The position numbers were made by a program, and so were the translations under genes. Under the pieces are notes generated by a model. It was given only the letters and a program-made list of their open reading frames with translations. It searched no databases and was not told where the DNA came from. 64,000 bases of DNA, taken from NCBI GenBank assembly GCA_038277395.1, contig CM076196.1, positions 86,617,786-86,681,785 on the forward strand. Direction: 5' to 3'. The DNA is from Dryocosmus kuriphilus. Taxonomy: Eukaryota > Arthropoda > Insecta > Hymenoptera > Cynipidae. Each line of letters opens with the position of its first letter. Position 1 is the stretch's first letter. Of the stretch, positions 47,289-58,440 are shown piece after piece.

Positions 47289-48360
47289 TTTATTTCTTCA
47301 AAAATGCTGGTTTCTTGTAAAATAATGACAACAGCACCTTTTCCAAATGACGCAAAAAAAACGCGTTACTATCTGAATTGTAAGTGCGAGTGCGAACCAG
47401 TGCGAACGCAGGGAACGCCTATGCGATGCGCAAAACTTAGAAAAATCGTACGAAGGTGCAATACAATCTAGTCAAATGAAATCCTTATCAATTCATATTA
47501 TAAGCGAAAATAAAACGTAACTTTATAATTAATCTCAAGTGAATACTGAAAAGATATTGAACCTCTTTATAATAGTCTTCAACATTAAATTTCTTTTTTT
47601 AAATTAATTTAAATCTGAATTTTATCAATTTTATGACCTTCTTTTGACTAGAATTGCACATATCTGCTTGACTCTTGACAGTTGGCGTCCTGCCTTTAAA
47701 TCTGTTACCGATCAATATTGCATTTTTAAATCAGTTATTATTTTTTACAAATTAATCACGCTTTATAATATTTCAAAAGCACTGAAAAATTCTACGGTTG
47801 TTTGTTAAAACAAAAATTTTATTTAAACTTGGAGAATTAAAAAATTATGGATTAATTAAAACCTGTCGATTAAATATTTAAGTAATTTCTAAAATTACAA
47901 AATATTAAGTATTAATTAATAAAAAATCAATAATCTATTATCTTCTAATTCTGTCAATTTAGGAGGCGGAGTAGATTAATGTTTTTAAGGTTGGGAGCCG
48001 TGATTTGAGTCGGTTTAGGGTTAGGTGAACTTCCGTCGCGCATCTGAAGTCGTACTGTCGCTAGGGAGAAATAATTTTAATAAAAAATTGAATAGACGAG
48101 CTCGTTGATTTGACAAGTGTGGGAAAATTGTGGAATCACGAAAAACAATGAAAATGAAGACTCGGTTAAAAATCTGCCCGGAATTGACTTCTGAAATGAA
48201 TTTCAACCTAACGGGATCGTCGATTGTAGATCAGAATCGAGAGATATAAAATGGGATCGACTAAAAATGAATGATCTCTCATCCCAATTTGTCATAGGAT
48301 ATAATTGGGGAGATATCGAGGCTTCTATGATAAAAAATTAGCTATCAAAGCTTTATTCAG
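47289..48360. promoter_or_regulatory. Divergent intergenic region between COX8 and BTBD7
   Basis: The two host genes are transcribed away from each other across about 1.1 kb. The COX8 side (47340-47440) is locally GC-richer (GAGTGCGAACCAGTGCGAAC). No TATA box is convincing at either gene. A shared or bidirectional promoter is possible but not shown. Confidence 0.4.
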
Positions 48361-48493
48361 TGCTTCGGGGTGCATTTGAATGTAAACATGGCCGCCGGCG
48401 TGTTGTGCGATGGGTGTTTGTGTGTTACTAAACTTGATCATGTTGTGCTGAGATCGTAATAAACGATCGGAAATATGTGCACGAAGGACCCAG
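48361..48493 (+). other. BTBD7: Probable 5' untranslated first exon of BTBD7
   Basis: A GC-richer block ends in GACCCAG with a GTAATT donor at 48494. It contains ATGGCCGCCGGCG in a short upstream frame of 23 codons that ends before the donor (GATCGTAATAA). AACATGGCCGCC resembles an inverted YY1/Pho site placed over a translation start. Assignment to BTBD7 rests on position and on the strong donor. The transcription start is not determined. Confidence 0.45.
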
Positions 48494-49339
48494 GTAATTT
48501 TTTATTTATAAAAACTTCGATATTATTATCTAATGGCAAAAGAAAAGCGATAGAATTTCATGAGAGTTTTCTGGCTTATGCATCCCAGGTTATTTCGGAG
48601 TACTAATTTATCTAGGTCGAGTAACATTCGTTTCAAAGTCAAACTTAATTTCGAAATTTTTGAGGAATAGTGATCAGTTTAAAATAGAATTTTGTTAATT
48701 TTTTTGTCGCTGGGTTCAAATGTTCATTGCTAGACAAGGCAAAACAGCTGGGTTGCTAGATACAATACAGCTAAGCACTCTTGACGAGTGCATCATTTTT
48801 GATTTGTTTTGTTTGTGCAGATAAACAGTTGAGCAAGAATGTTTAGAGAAGTGATTTGTCTTTAATCTTTTAATTAATTAAATTAAATGTAGAGTTAGAC
48901 GACTTTTCACTTTATGTTGTCTTCTTTATTTTAAAATCTATTTTTTGTAACATTTTCTTGGATATTTTCTCAATATTTTCCTCTGTGGGTGTCATTACAA
49001 ATGCGGAAAAACTGAATTTATAATTCTCGTCAATGTCAACTTGCATTCTTGAGTGTTTACGATGCGCCGCAATTATGACGCAAGAATCCACGTTGTTCAT
49101 TATTTGATAATTTAATTAAGTGATATTCAGGGCGGTTTCATTTTTATGTTTTTATTTTGAAGCCTTTTAAAGTTGTATGAAGTATAGTGTTTCGTGAAGC
49201 AATCAAAATACATAGAAATTAGGAAGAAAGTGCGTTTATGTTTTGAATTGCCAATTAAAAACAACTAAAAGGTTTGAGTTTTTTTCAATGTAGTTTAATG
49301 CAAACAATTTTGTTGAGTTATGTTTATAATCATTAAATG

Positions 49340-49878
49340 TTTGGTTAAATTGCAGAATAGCCACGTCAGGTCTGTATTTTTCAGAAAAAAATTATTGTAG
49401 GAAACAAAGTAATAAAATATATAATTGAAGTATAAGTGAAGTGATTTGATAAGAAAAAAGTTAAAAATGTTATTAGTTTAATTACTAGAAGGTGTCAAAT
49501 ATGAGTATCTCAGGGTATGTGAATAATCGTATTTACCTGATTGTTTAGATGCTTTTGAAGTTCAGGGAAGAGAAAACATCGTGGGAAGGGGCTTGGAAAG
49601 GGGGTAGGGGTTTGATCAACATTTTTTTTTAGGAAAAATGAAGGGTACGGAATTTTAGAAGCATCTAAATGATCAGGTAAATACGATCATTCACATTACG
49701 CCAAACACCCATATTTAACACCTTCTATTAAGTAAAATAATAATAATTCTTAACTTTTTTCTGGTCAGATCACTTCATTAATAGTTCAATTAAAGATTGT
49801 AATAGACTGTTTCCTTTAAAAAAATTTTTTTTAGAAAATAGAGAGGTGACGTGGCTATTCTGCAATTGCACCAAATGT
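49340..49878. mobile_element. Palindromic MITE in BTBD7 intron 1
   Basis: Inverted arms of about 220 bp (about 49340-49567 and 49650-49878) match over blocks such as TTGCAGAATAGCCACGTCA, AGAAGGTGTCAAATATGAGT and ATCGTATTTACCTGAT. The loop is about 80 bp. No coding capacity is seen. Confidence 0.8.
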
Positions 49879-50623
49879 TTTATAAGTTAAATTTTGAATG
49901 TTAAAAGATGAGAAATCTTCAGAACTTGTTTGATAAATTATAATTTCTTTCATAAATCTAAAAACAATGTTTAAGTTTAAAAAAAAATTATTCTATACTT
50001 TTTTTTATTTATTTCAGAAATTTACCTCCATAACTTAATGGCCACATATACAAAAGTATTGTATAGCTTGTGAAGAAGTCAGCGAATCACATTTTCCATT
50101 TTTGGCTCATTTAATCAACAAATATTAAAATTTAAAGAAAAAATGGTGACGATTAACATTATTGTTTAAAAAGTTTTCACTGTCGAAACCAAGATCTAAA
50201 TTCAATCACCACTCTAAGTTCTAACTGAGTATTCTGGAAATAAATTTCCATAACATTAATTTCATGAAGGGATATTGGAAAGAACTTCTCTATTTCAGGA
50301 AATAATTGAATTTTCAATATCCAAGAGGAATTATATTTAAATTTAATTAACTTAAATAAATGTTGTTAAAAATGGGTTTTTATTTTGTGACTTAACACTG
50401 ACAAATGTACTGAAGGTGGTTTTGGAAACCCAGATTAATATTTCACGAGTTTCTTTAAATAAAACATTGGAAAAACAAAAGTAGATAACATTCCTCACTG
50501 AATATTGATAACTAAAATCATTTTGTCACTGGAGAGATGTGTTACTGGCTTTTTGTGGCTGATTATATGATACTTGAATAAAATTTTAATACAAATAAAT
50601 TTTTAGTTTTGAAATTCTTTCAG

Positions 50624-50878
50624 GCTGGTGTCTGGGTGAGCGATGAACGTATTCCGGGCCTTGATCCCGTGTGCCCTGCATCGCAGTGGGGAAAGCGGCG
50701 GAAGTGGTGGCAGTGTAAGTTGCTGGTCCACAGGAAGAGGACGAGGGGATGATTCTCGTATGACCCAAAGAATGGGAGCATCCACCTCTTCTAGCATCGC
50801 CGCTGTTGGTGGTGACCCAGTGCAGGCAGCTAGGCTCTCATCCTCTGGAAATCCTGAGCAACTCGGAATTATTGTTAG
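50624..50878 (+). CDS. BTBD7: BTBD7, first coding exon
   Basis: The exon lies between a TTTCAG acceptor and a GTAATT donor. The frame is open back to a TGA at 50637-50639. Two starts are possible: ATG at 50643 (MNVFRALIPCALH) or ATG at 50772 (MGASTSSSIAAVGG). I prefer 50772, because vertebrate BTBD7 also begins with MGA and MG followed by small residues is a candidate N-myristoylation signal. From 50772 the exon gives 35 codons plus two bases, joining to exon 2 as IIV-R-ERKKK. The region is low in complexity (Ser, Gly) and poorly conserved apart from the start. Confidence 0.7.
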
Positions 50879-51201
50879 GTAATTTAAATTAATTAATTAA
50901 AACTATTCTGCTTCTTTTATCGTTTCTGGTTCTTTCTTCAATCTGGACTCTTCATTAATATTGACGCCCTTATTATTCCTGGTTCTTGTACGAATAGTAT
51001 ATCATCAAAATTTGAAAATATATGCATTTACTTGTTAGTTTAATTTAATTGGAAATTGGAAAGAGAAATATGTTTGACAAGAGCTAAATGAAAGCAATTC
51101 AACCCTTTTTATCATCCTTTATTTGATTGTCCTTTTATGGTCTTTTCCCTATTTCCCCTATTTTTTCTGCAATGGTATGTGAACACTATCTACGGGATAC
51201 A

Positions 51202-53133
51202 TTATTGTATATCGTGGATTTCACACATGTAGGCGATAACCAATTTCATTCCGTTGATATAATCAGTAAACAAAATTGATTCTGCATTGGAATGGAGTTG
51301 ATCAGATGGACCACTGAAATTCGAATTTAAATTTATTTCAGCCACTGAAAATCTAAAAACTCTTGTTACTTGTTAGTTTCTTCGCAATATTTTCTCAATT
51401 GATTTTCTAGTTAAATTAATACTTCCTTGACTAGATGATTAACTGATAATTCAAATAACAAGTACCTACCTAATTGGCAAAACCAGTAAATCGCCTCCAA
51501 AGCATGCTTTAGTCATTACCAAAACCGCAGGTAACGTGTAGCCTTCACAAGCATAAATTGGTTTAGTTCCATATACCTGAAAATTAAAACTAATTTACTG
51601 CATTAAATTGAACATTACTTAACATTTAAAAAATGTCAAATTGTTTGAAATGTAAATTATTCTTTTCATTTGGAGATTTAACCGTATTAATAGCATCAGC
51701 GGCAGCTTTGTAATGAGGACCAGATGGATCTTTTCGCCAAGGATCATATCCAAAGTCCATATTAAAAGTATAAGAATTTACTTTTTCCTGTTCTTTCCAC
51801 ATTTTTTTAATATGATTATCCAGAATTCGATACGTTTTTTGAGCCGTTTGGTTTGGAACCAGTCGAATTGAAAATTTAGCAATGATTCTAAAATTTGTTC
51901 CCAACAAAATAGAATTTATATTCTGCATTTTTTTGTATTTTTAATGCAAGATTTGTTTACCTGTTAGGTACATAGGCTAAATTCTGTTTCTGGACACAAT
52001 CAATTTTCATATCAAAATTGTGAACACTAATACTTGTAAGACGCGTTTTATGCATAACCAAACGAGTTTTTTTTTTGTTGTGTTTTAAACGTTCCGTTCC
52101 AATTTCTTCCTTTAACTTTTGAACATCGATAGGAATTTCTTTAGAAAAGTTCTCTTCCTCTGGGCGCAGGGATGCTAAGTCGTTTGTTAACTAAATTTAA
52201 AAAAGACTTCATGAATCAAGACTGCTAGTTTTAATGTATTTTTTTTAGAATTTTCAATACCTCTGGAATCGAGATTTTTCCATCTTTATCAAACAAAGAT
52301 CCAACTATATTTACTGCATCCAAAAAAGGTTGTTGAAAGGCACCTCCATAACTTCCACTATGAACGTTTTTCTCACCGCAATTTATCTCTAAAGAAAAGT
52401 GAAATTTGAACTGCTCGATCCAAACTTGAACTGTGGGATTCCGCAGTTCCTTCAATCACAAATTTAATATTGACAGGAATCTGGATTTTAGCCATTTTAT
52501 AAATTCTTAAAGCATTAATCCAACAGGACAAAGGTCCTTTATTTTCCGAAACCCCACAACCGTATAACCGTTCATTATTCTCAGGTAATTGACACGGATT
52601 CGTATCTTTTTTAGAATTTTCTACTGGGGGTGTATCTGTTGTAGAAAATTAGATTTTAGCTCCATATTTTATATCCTAATATTATTTATAATACTATGTA
52701 TATCTCAGATTTTCAAATTCGAACCAATAGATCCGTAAACACAAATCATTTTGTGCTCTTCATTAGAAATTAAACTCGCAAATAAAACTGGAGGCATTGT
52801 CTTGCTATCTTTTTTGAACTCAATCAATTCAACCTTTGCTCCGAGAGACTTGAGTTCTTTACAGAAATGTATCTATTGAATTTCTTTTTAATTACTTTAT
52901 AATAGAAAATAATTTAGATTTAGGAAGTGCAAAGTAAGAATAGGGTTTTATGTTACCATTTTAACTATGTCTGAGAAGTGTTTTGGTTCGTTTGCCACGG
53001 AAGGAATTGCCACAGCTGCTTTTAAAAGTTTGATTAAATTGCATTTTTCTTGCTCCACTAATTTTAAAAGATCTGGTAATTTTAATTTTGCGGGCACCGC
53101 CTCAAATTCGTCGATTATTATGGAGTTCGCCAT
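51202..53133 (-). pseudogene. CNDP2-like M20 dipeptidase, disrupted, inside BTBD7 intron 2
   Basis: Seven exons can be traced: 53133-52957 (PDLLKLVEQEKCNLIKLLKA, AIPSVANEP), 52872-about 52720, about 52650-52261, 52190-51961, 51887-51683 (AKFSIRLVPNQTA), 51576-about 51487 (CEGYTLPAVLV) and 51313-51202 (LHSNAESILFTDYINGMKLV). Most splice sites are canonical; the site after exon 2 is unclear. In cytosolic non-specific dipeptidase the metal ligands lie in GHLDVQPA, STDDKGP, EGMEES and AHSQNE. Here these read GSIGSNLK, VSENKGP, EGTAES and LHSNAE, so only the last is kept. Around 52430 a deletion of about 45 codons, including the ISDN ligand segment, changes the frame before INCGEKNVHSGSYGGAF. No peptidase activity is expected. 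Confidence 0.85.
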
Positions 53134-53408
53134 GATTATTTTTATTTTGTATTCTTATTAAATAATGTTTCAGGTTGTGTTCTGAAAAACATTAAAACAT
53201 ATGAAAGCGGGTTTTTCAATGAAGTCTGAAATCAGTAAAATGTCTTTTTTACTCTAATAAAGTATTAAATTTGAAACTATAAATGAAGCTTTTCTGAAAA
53301 GGTGCAAACTTTGATTTTCGAAATCATTGCTTTTTGGAAACTAAAGACTTGAAATAAGTTTAAAAATTAAATTTTACAAAGGGATATTAATGGTGTTTTA
53401 TTTTTCAG

Positions 53409-53773
53409 GGAACGGAAAAAGAAGGTGACCGGATTCGCGACATTGCGAAAGAAGTTTATCAGAAGACGTAGATCGTCGAAGGCTTGTGATCATGGTAGGA
53501 TAATAAGAGATCTAATATCTTCATGGAGTCCGTTAGAAGCTGGTGCTCTTTTAGAAGAATATGAGGCACTCGCAGCATTGAAAGATCTGCACGTCCAAGC
53601 AGAATTGGCCAGGCCACCTGCAACCACCTTCAAGCAAGACTTGTCGACCCTCTACGATTATAAACACTGTACGGATGTTGACCTCGTCTACAGAGGAGCT
53701 TGTTTTCCAGTTCATAGAGCTCTTCTTTCTTCACGATGCCCCTATTTTAGAGATTTACTGGCAGGATGCCCTG
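53409..53773 (+). CDS. BTBD7: BTBD7, second coding exon (start of first BTB domain)
   Basis: Acceptor TTTTTCAG, donor GTAATT, entry phase 2, exit phase 1. It encodes ERKKKVTGFATLRKKFIRRR (basic), LISSWSPLEAGALLEEYEAL, LARPPATTFKQDL and DYKHCTDVDLVYRG with CFPVHRALLSSRCPYFRDLL. This aligns closely with vertebrate BTBD7 (LATLKKKFIKRR, CTDVDL, CFPVHRA). The first BTB/POZ fold starts at about residue 123. BTBD7 is known in mouse as a regulator of epithelial cell-cell adhesion and branching. The role of the insect protein is inferred only from homology. Confidence 0.92.
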
Positions 53774-54034
53774 GTAATTTCATATTCTAATTGTTATCAT
53801 AAAAAAATGTATCCACTAGACCGGGAAACTTCCATAATTAGTTAATTTCAAATTGAGATATTTGATATTAAACATTTTCTATTTTAGTTTTCAAGATTTC
53901 AAAGTTCAAAAATTGAACCTTGGAAATTTTATAAATTGAACTATTTCAAATTGAAAGATTCAATATTTAAACAGCCATAAGTTTCAAAATTGAATAACTT
54001 CAATAAATCTAATTTTTCCCTTACGTGCATTTTA

Positions 54035-55384
54035 ATTTTTTACTTAGAGACCGTTCAAGTACACTGCCGCTCAAAAATTTAAGCTCACCCAAACCAGAAA
54101 TTGAAAATTTTAAAAGTTTTATATCTCAGGATCTATGAGTCATAAAAAAATGTTATACCACTCATTTGAAAGGTTTTGTGATGCCCTTTCAATGTTGTAT
54201 GAAAATTTTTTTTTTTCAATAATTATGTCTGTTCTGCGCATGCGTGAAATTGTGAAATTTTAAAAAATTTTCAGTGCAACTTTGATCGTTTGCATAACAG
54301 CCGGAAATAATCATATCTTAATAAACTCAAGGGCATTCGAAAGGCAGTTCCAAAAGCTTTAAAATGAAATCCCGTACGTTATTTTTAAGTGGTTTTTTAT
54401 TATTATATAGCTGTTTTTGTGAAAAATTACTGTTTTTCGAAAATGTCTTGTACTTTCAATATTTCACACTCTACAAAAAAATGATTAAGAAAAAAAATGT
54501 GCCTTTTTGGATAGAGAATCAAGTTATTATAGTTTAGAAGTAAAAAAAAATTTCAAATTTTTCCAGAACTTTTTATTTTTTGTATTTTTTTGTATTTAAT
54601 AACATACTTGAGCAGCTATAAACGAAAGTAGATAGTTTAGTGTACAATATTATTATGATTTGTTGTAATAAAAATTGTTTTAATAAATATATTATTTATG
54701 TACATATGTTATTAAATAGAAACTTATATTATTTTGAAAAGTATAAATAATTAACTTTTATTTACATCTGTATACTTTATTTATGCATATGGATATGTAA
54801 TCGTAATTATAACTAATTAAAAAAAAAAAAAAAAAAAAATCCGGAAAAATTTGAAAAAAATTAAAAACTTTTTTTGCTTCTAAACTATAATAACTTGATT
54901 CTCTATCCGAAAAGGCACATTTTTTTCCTCTATCATTTTTTTGTAGAGTGTAATGTATTTAAAGTATAAGATGTTTTCGAAAAACGGTAATTTTTCACAA
55001 AAACAGCTACATAATAATAAAAAATCACTTAAAAATAACGTACGGGGCCTCATTTTAAAGCTTTTGGAATTGCCTTTCGAATGCCCTGGAGTTTATAAAA
55101 ATATGATTATTTCCCGCTGCTATGCAAACGGTCAAAGTTGCACTGAAATTTTTTTTAAATTTCACAATTTCACGCATGCGCAGAACAGACATACTTATTG
55201 TAAAAAAATTTGTTCATAGCACATTGAAAGGGCATCACAAAAGCTTTGAAATGAGTGGTAAAAAATTTTTTATGACTCATAGATCCTGAGATTAAAACTT
55301 TTAAAATGTTCAATTTTTGGTTTGGGTGAGCTTAAACTTTTGAGCGGTAGTGTATTACGTAACGTAGTTTTCCAAAAAAAATTG

Positions 55385-55417
<33 letters not shown>

Positions 55418-55470
55418 TTGTAACATAGTTTTCCTACTTTTCTTGTAGTTTTCCGACATTATGTAACACT
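54035..55470. mobile_element. Poly(C)-containing repeat hosting a Tc1-ended element
   Basis: GACCGTTCAAGTA before the inserted element joins TTACGTAACGTAGTTTTCC after it, forming one end of a repeat also seen at about 31595 (GGTTCAAATATTATGTAA). A run of 31 C (55386-55416) follows, then GTTTTCCGACATTATGTAAC. The outer right boundary is approximate. Confidence 0.6.
54060..55354. mobile_element. Palindromic Tc1-ended transposon, non-autonomous
   Basis: TA flanks both ends (54060-54061 and 55353-55354). The termini CACTGCCGCTCAAAAATTTA and, reversed, CACTACCGCTCAAAAGTTTA are of Tc1 type. Inverted arms of about 510 bp (to about 54575 and from about 54845) enclose a ~270-bp AT-rich loop. No transposase remains. 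The arms differ by scattered substitutions, so the element is not brand new. Confidence 0.88.
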
Positions 55471-55498
55471 AATCTAGGCTCATTTAGAGTATTATTAC

Positions 55499-56972
55499 TT
55501 AAGGCAACAGTCTCGTCTTCAGCCGAAAAATTTAAGTGATTTTCAATCATTTTTTTCTCATCGATTACCAGGTATAATTGAATTATTATTTTTATTATTT
55601 ACTTATAAAGTCCTTAAGCTTACAAAAATATATTTTTTTCAACAAAATAATTTTTTTTATATAGTTTTATTTCACAATAAAAAAAGTCTCTAAAAAAACG
55701 GCGTGCAGCATATTTCCATGTAGACCCATCTGACAAAAAAATCAAATTGATTATTAAAGAGTATTGAATTTTGGGTGCCTTCATTGTAAAACATTTGCAA
55801 TTTTGTAAAAAAAAAAATGGCGGCCAATTAAAGTCAATTTTTGAAGAAAAAAATTTTTTTGTCCTTTGTTTAAACAACTTCAATGTTATAAGATTATTTT
55901 ATTTTATACACCGCAGGCATGATTCACGCATATTGTGTGTCTGTTTTCAGCCACTTGAGTAGCCCGTCATGGTTCAGTGGTGGGAGCAGTACAGTAATGA
56001 GGCCATTATTGTACTCCTCCCATCATTATCCACTATCCATTATTGTCCTCCGTACCATTGGAGCATTGAAGCAATATGTATTGTACATGATAAACTTACA
56101 GACAAAAGGAAGGGGGGGGGGGGGGGGGGGGGTGAAAATTTAGAAATTAAAAAAAAATTTTAATTTAAAATTTGAGGAAATTTTTGAAAAATTTTGGAAA
56201 CTTGAAAATTTTTGGGAATTTTTGAAACTTTTTAAAATTTGAAATTTTTTTGGAAATTTGAATAATTTTTGAAATTTTCGGAAATTTTTTAAATTTTAGA
56301 AATTCTTAAAAATTTCAGAAAATTTCAAAAATTATTAAAATTTCAAGAAAATTTTAATTTTCAAAAAAAATGTTTAATTTAAAAAATTATTCAAATTTCC
56401 AAAAAAATGTCAAATTTCAAAAACTTTCAGATGAGCAAATATCAACCGACTCAGTAAAAATCTTGTTAGTCGGCCCTAAAAGTGAATTGTACCGATTGGA
56501 CTCGCCACGTCAGACATCCCCTGCGATACATAATAATCAGGGATACGAAACTTGCAAATCATGCCCTTGGTGTATAAAGTATAATATGCACCATGGAACT
56601 ACGTTGCTCATTACGCCTTGTGTGTTTGCAATACTCACACGCGGCGTATAGTGACCAACTTAAGTTCCTTGGTGCACAATGTACTATTAAATCATCAATG
56701 AAGGTTTCCGAAATCATTATATTTGCTCAAAATTTGAGAAAAATCTATCGATTATTTTTTGAGTTATCGTGCATGCTGTTTTTTTAGAGACTTTTTTTTT
56801 ATTGTAAAATAAACCTATATAAAAAAATTATTCTGAAAAGAAATATTTTTGTAAGCTTAAAAACGTATGTAAATAATAAAAATAATAACTCAATTATACG
56901 TGGTAGTCGCTGAGAAAAAAATTATTGAAAATCACTTAAATTTTTCGTTCAAGCACGAGACTGTTCCCTTAA
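55499..56972. mobile_element. TTAA-flanked transposon with ~220-bp inverted arms
   Basis: TTAA lies at 55499-55502 and 56969-56972. The ends are GGCAACAGTCTCGT and, reversed, GGGAACAGTCTCGT. The arms continue inverted through AAATTTAAGTGATTTTCAAT and AAGTCTCTAAAAAAACGGC. TTAA targets are used by piggyBac and Kolobok-type elements. No transposase is present. The dispersed repeat copy 2 (55905-56690) lies inside it. Confidence 0.88.
55905..56690 (+). repeat. Dispersed repeat 'CCGCAGGCATGATTCACGC', copy 2
   Basis: It matches 33958-34960 in the same order: CCGCAGGCATGATTCACGC, a G-run (56112-56132, about 21), a degenerate GAAATTTTTGAAAAT stretch (about 56140-56430), then CTTGTTAGTCGGCCCTAAAA and GTGTATAAAGTATAATATGC. 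The left hairpin of copy 1 is absent here. Confidence 0.85.
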
Positions 56973-57236
56973 TTTTAAACAATTTTTAATTCAAATAGTT
57001 CAACTTTAAAGGATATTATTATTTAAAAAACGTTTTAATTTCACAAATCTATTTTAAAAACTGTTCAGTTTTAAACAGAGTTTCGAACCGTTTAATTTTC
57101 AAGACTTCATAGTTGAAATTTTCAATTTCGAATATTTCCAATTTAAAATTATTCAATTTTATATGATGAAAATAACAATGAATTAATTTTTTCATTTGAA
57201 ATCTTAGAAAAATTCTTAGAAAAATCTATCCAATTA
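56973..57236. other. AT-rich intron spacer
   Basis: Nothing recognisable lies between the two flanking elements. Confidence 0.5.
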
Positions 57237-57319
57237 TTACACAAGCACACAAAAAAAAGTGTCTTGACCTGTAGACTTATGTATTTTGGCCCGCTTAACA
57301 CGAATTTTTTTGTAACCTC

Positions 57320-57690
57320 AAAAAAAATAGCGGATTCAGTGGGCAGACAAGAATATTACAAACTATTCGGATTTATTTGAAACGTTATATACTTTGGTTT
57401 TTAAGATCGCTGATGACGAATCTGAAGTCAAAATTTCGAAATTCAAAATGGCGGATCCGATATGGCGGACAAGTTTATCAAAAACTATTTAGATTTATTT
57501 GAAACATTATATACTGGAGTTTTTAGGGTCGCTGATGACGAATCTGAATTCAAAGTTTCGAAATTCAAAATGGCGTATCCAATATGGCGGACAAGTGTAT
57601 CAAAAATTATTTACATTTATTTGAAACATTGTATACTGGGGTTCTTGAGGTCGCTGATGACGAATCTGAAGTCAAAATTTCAAAATTAAA
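57320..57690. repeat. ~120-bp subterminal repeats of the 4.2-kb element
   Basis: Three tandem units, each with TTATTTGAAACRTTATATAC, TCGCTGATGACGAATCTGA and AAAATGGCGGATCCGATATG. Two inverted units lie at about 61060-61260. Similar sequence occurs in the tail of the satellite parent element at 4700-4815 and 22650-22730. Confidence 0.88.
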
Positions 57691-57730
57691 AAAAGAACTT
57701 CATGGCCAGCGGACTAGACTAGACCATGAT

Positions 57731-58440
57731 TTATTTATTTCTGCGATAACGTACTGTTTTATTTTCGAAAGATTTGTGGAGTGGGTTCCTCTTTCGTTTC
57801 ACTCCTGGAACATTTTCCCTTTTCAACATCCAATAGTAGTCAACCATCATATTTACGTCCCATCGTTCTTGGTATCTACGCTCCACTTCTTTTATGGCTT
57901 GGTGGAAGTGTTCACCCTGCTCATCACTATAATCTCTTAAATTTTCTGGAAATTGATCTGTATGAGAATGAAGGAAATGTAACCTTAAGTTCATGAGGCA
58001 TCCTAATTTCCCGAAATTTTTTACCGTATCTGAGACTAGTTTTTTGTAGTTTTTACCCCTGTGGTTACCTAAGAAATTCTCAACGACTCCCTTAAAACTG
58101 AGCAAGGCAGCCTTTTCAGTATCAGACATTGTTATAATAAAGGTCTGATTTCTCAAGCTTTTCCTAATTTGTGGCCCATAAAAAAACGCCTTCCTTTAGC
58201 TTTGCATCGGATATCTTTGGAAACTATTCTTCTAAGTACTTAAAACATTTTCCGTATTTGTCAAGAGCTTTAACGAATTGCGTCATAAGACCAAGTTTGA
58301 TATGAAGTGGTGGAAGCAATACTTTTTTAGGGCCAGCGAGAGGTTCTGCAACGATTTTTATTTTACCTGATTCAAATGATATTCTCCTTGGCCATTTTTT
58401 ACCTGTATAGTGTGTTTGTGAATCTTTGTAAATTTATTTA
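57731..58440 (-). pseudogene. Transposon-borne protein of unknown function, C-terminal half
   Basis: Read in pieces, it gives VLLPPLHIKLGLMTQFVKAL, then FKYLEE-stop-FPKISDAKLKEG. A frame of 141 codons (58156-57731) follows, with LSFKGVVENFLGNHRGKN, LRLHFLHSHTDQFPENL, SDEQGEHFHQAIKEVERRYQ and WDVNMMVDYYWMLKR. I recall proteins with these blocks (LPPLHIKLG, FLHSH, DEQGERFHQ) as abundant, unnamed entries in arthropod genomes, always repeated. No enzymatic function is known to me. At least two stops and one frame change break it. The conserved acidic and His positions would merit comparison with DDE nucleases. Confidence 0.7.

Noticed and set aside
48912..49100. 62-codon minus-strand frame in BTBD7 intron 1 (MNNVDSCVIIAAHRKHS)
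   Set aside because: The composition looks protein-like, but there is no family match, no splice or promoter support, and it is short for AT-rich DNA.
52967..53161. Plus-strand frame in BTBD7 intron 2
   Set aside because: It is the antisense shadow of the first exon of the dipeptidase-like pseudogene.
57462..57940. Plus-strand frames over the terminal subrepeats (MADKFIKNYLDLFETLYTG)
   Set aside because: They repeat with the ~120-bp period and oppose the recognisable protein on the minus strand.
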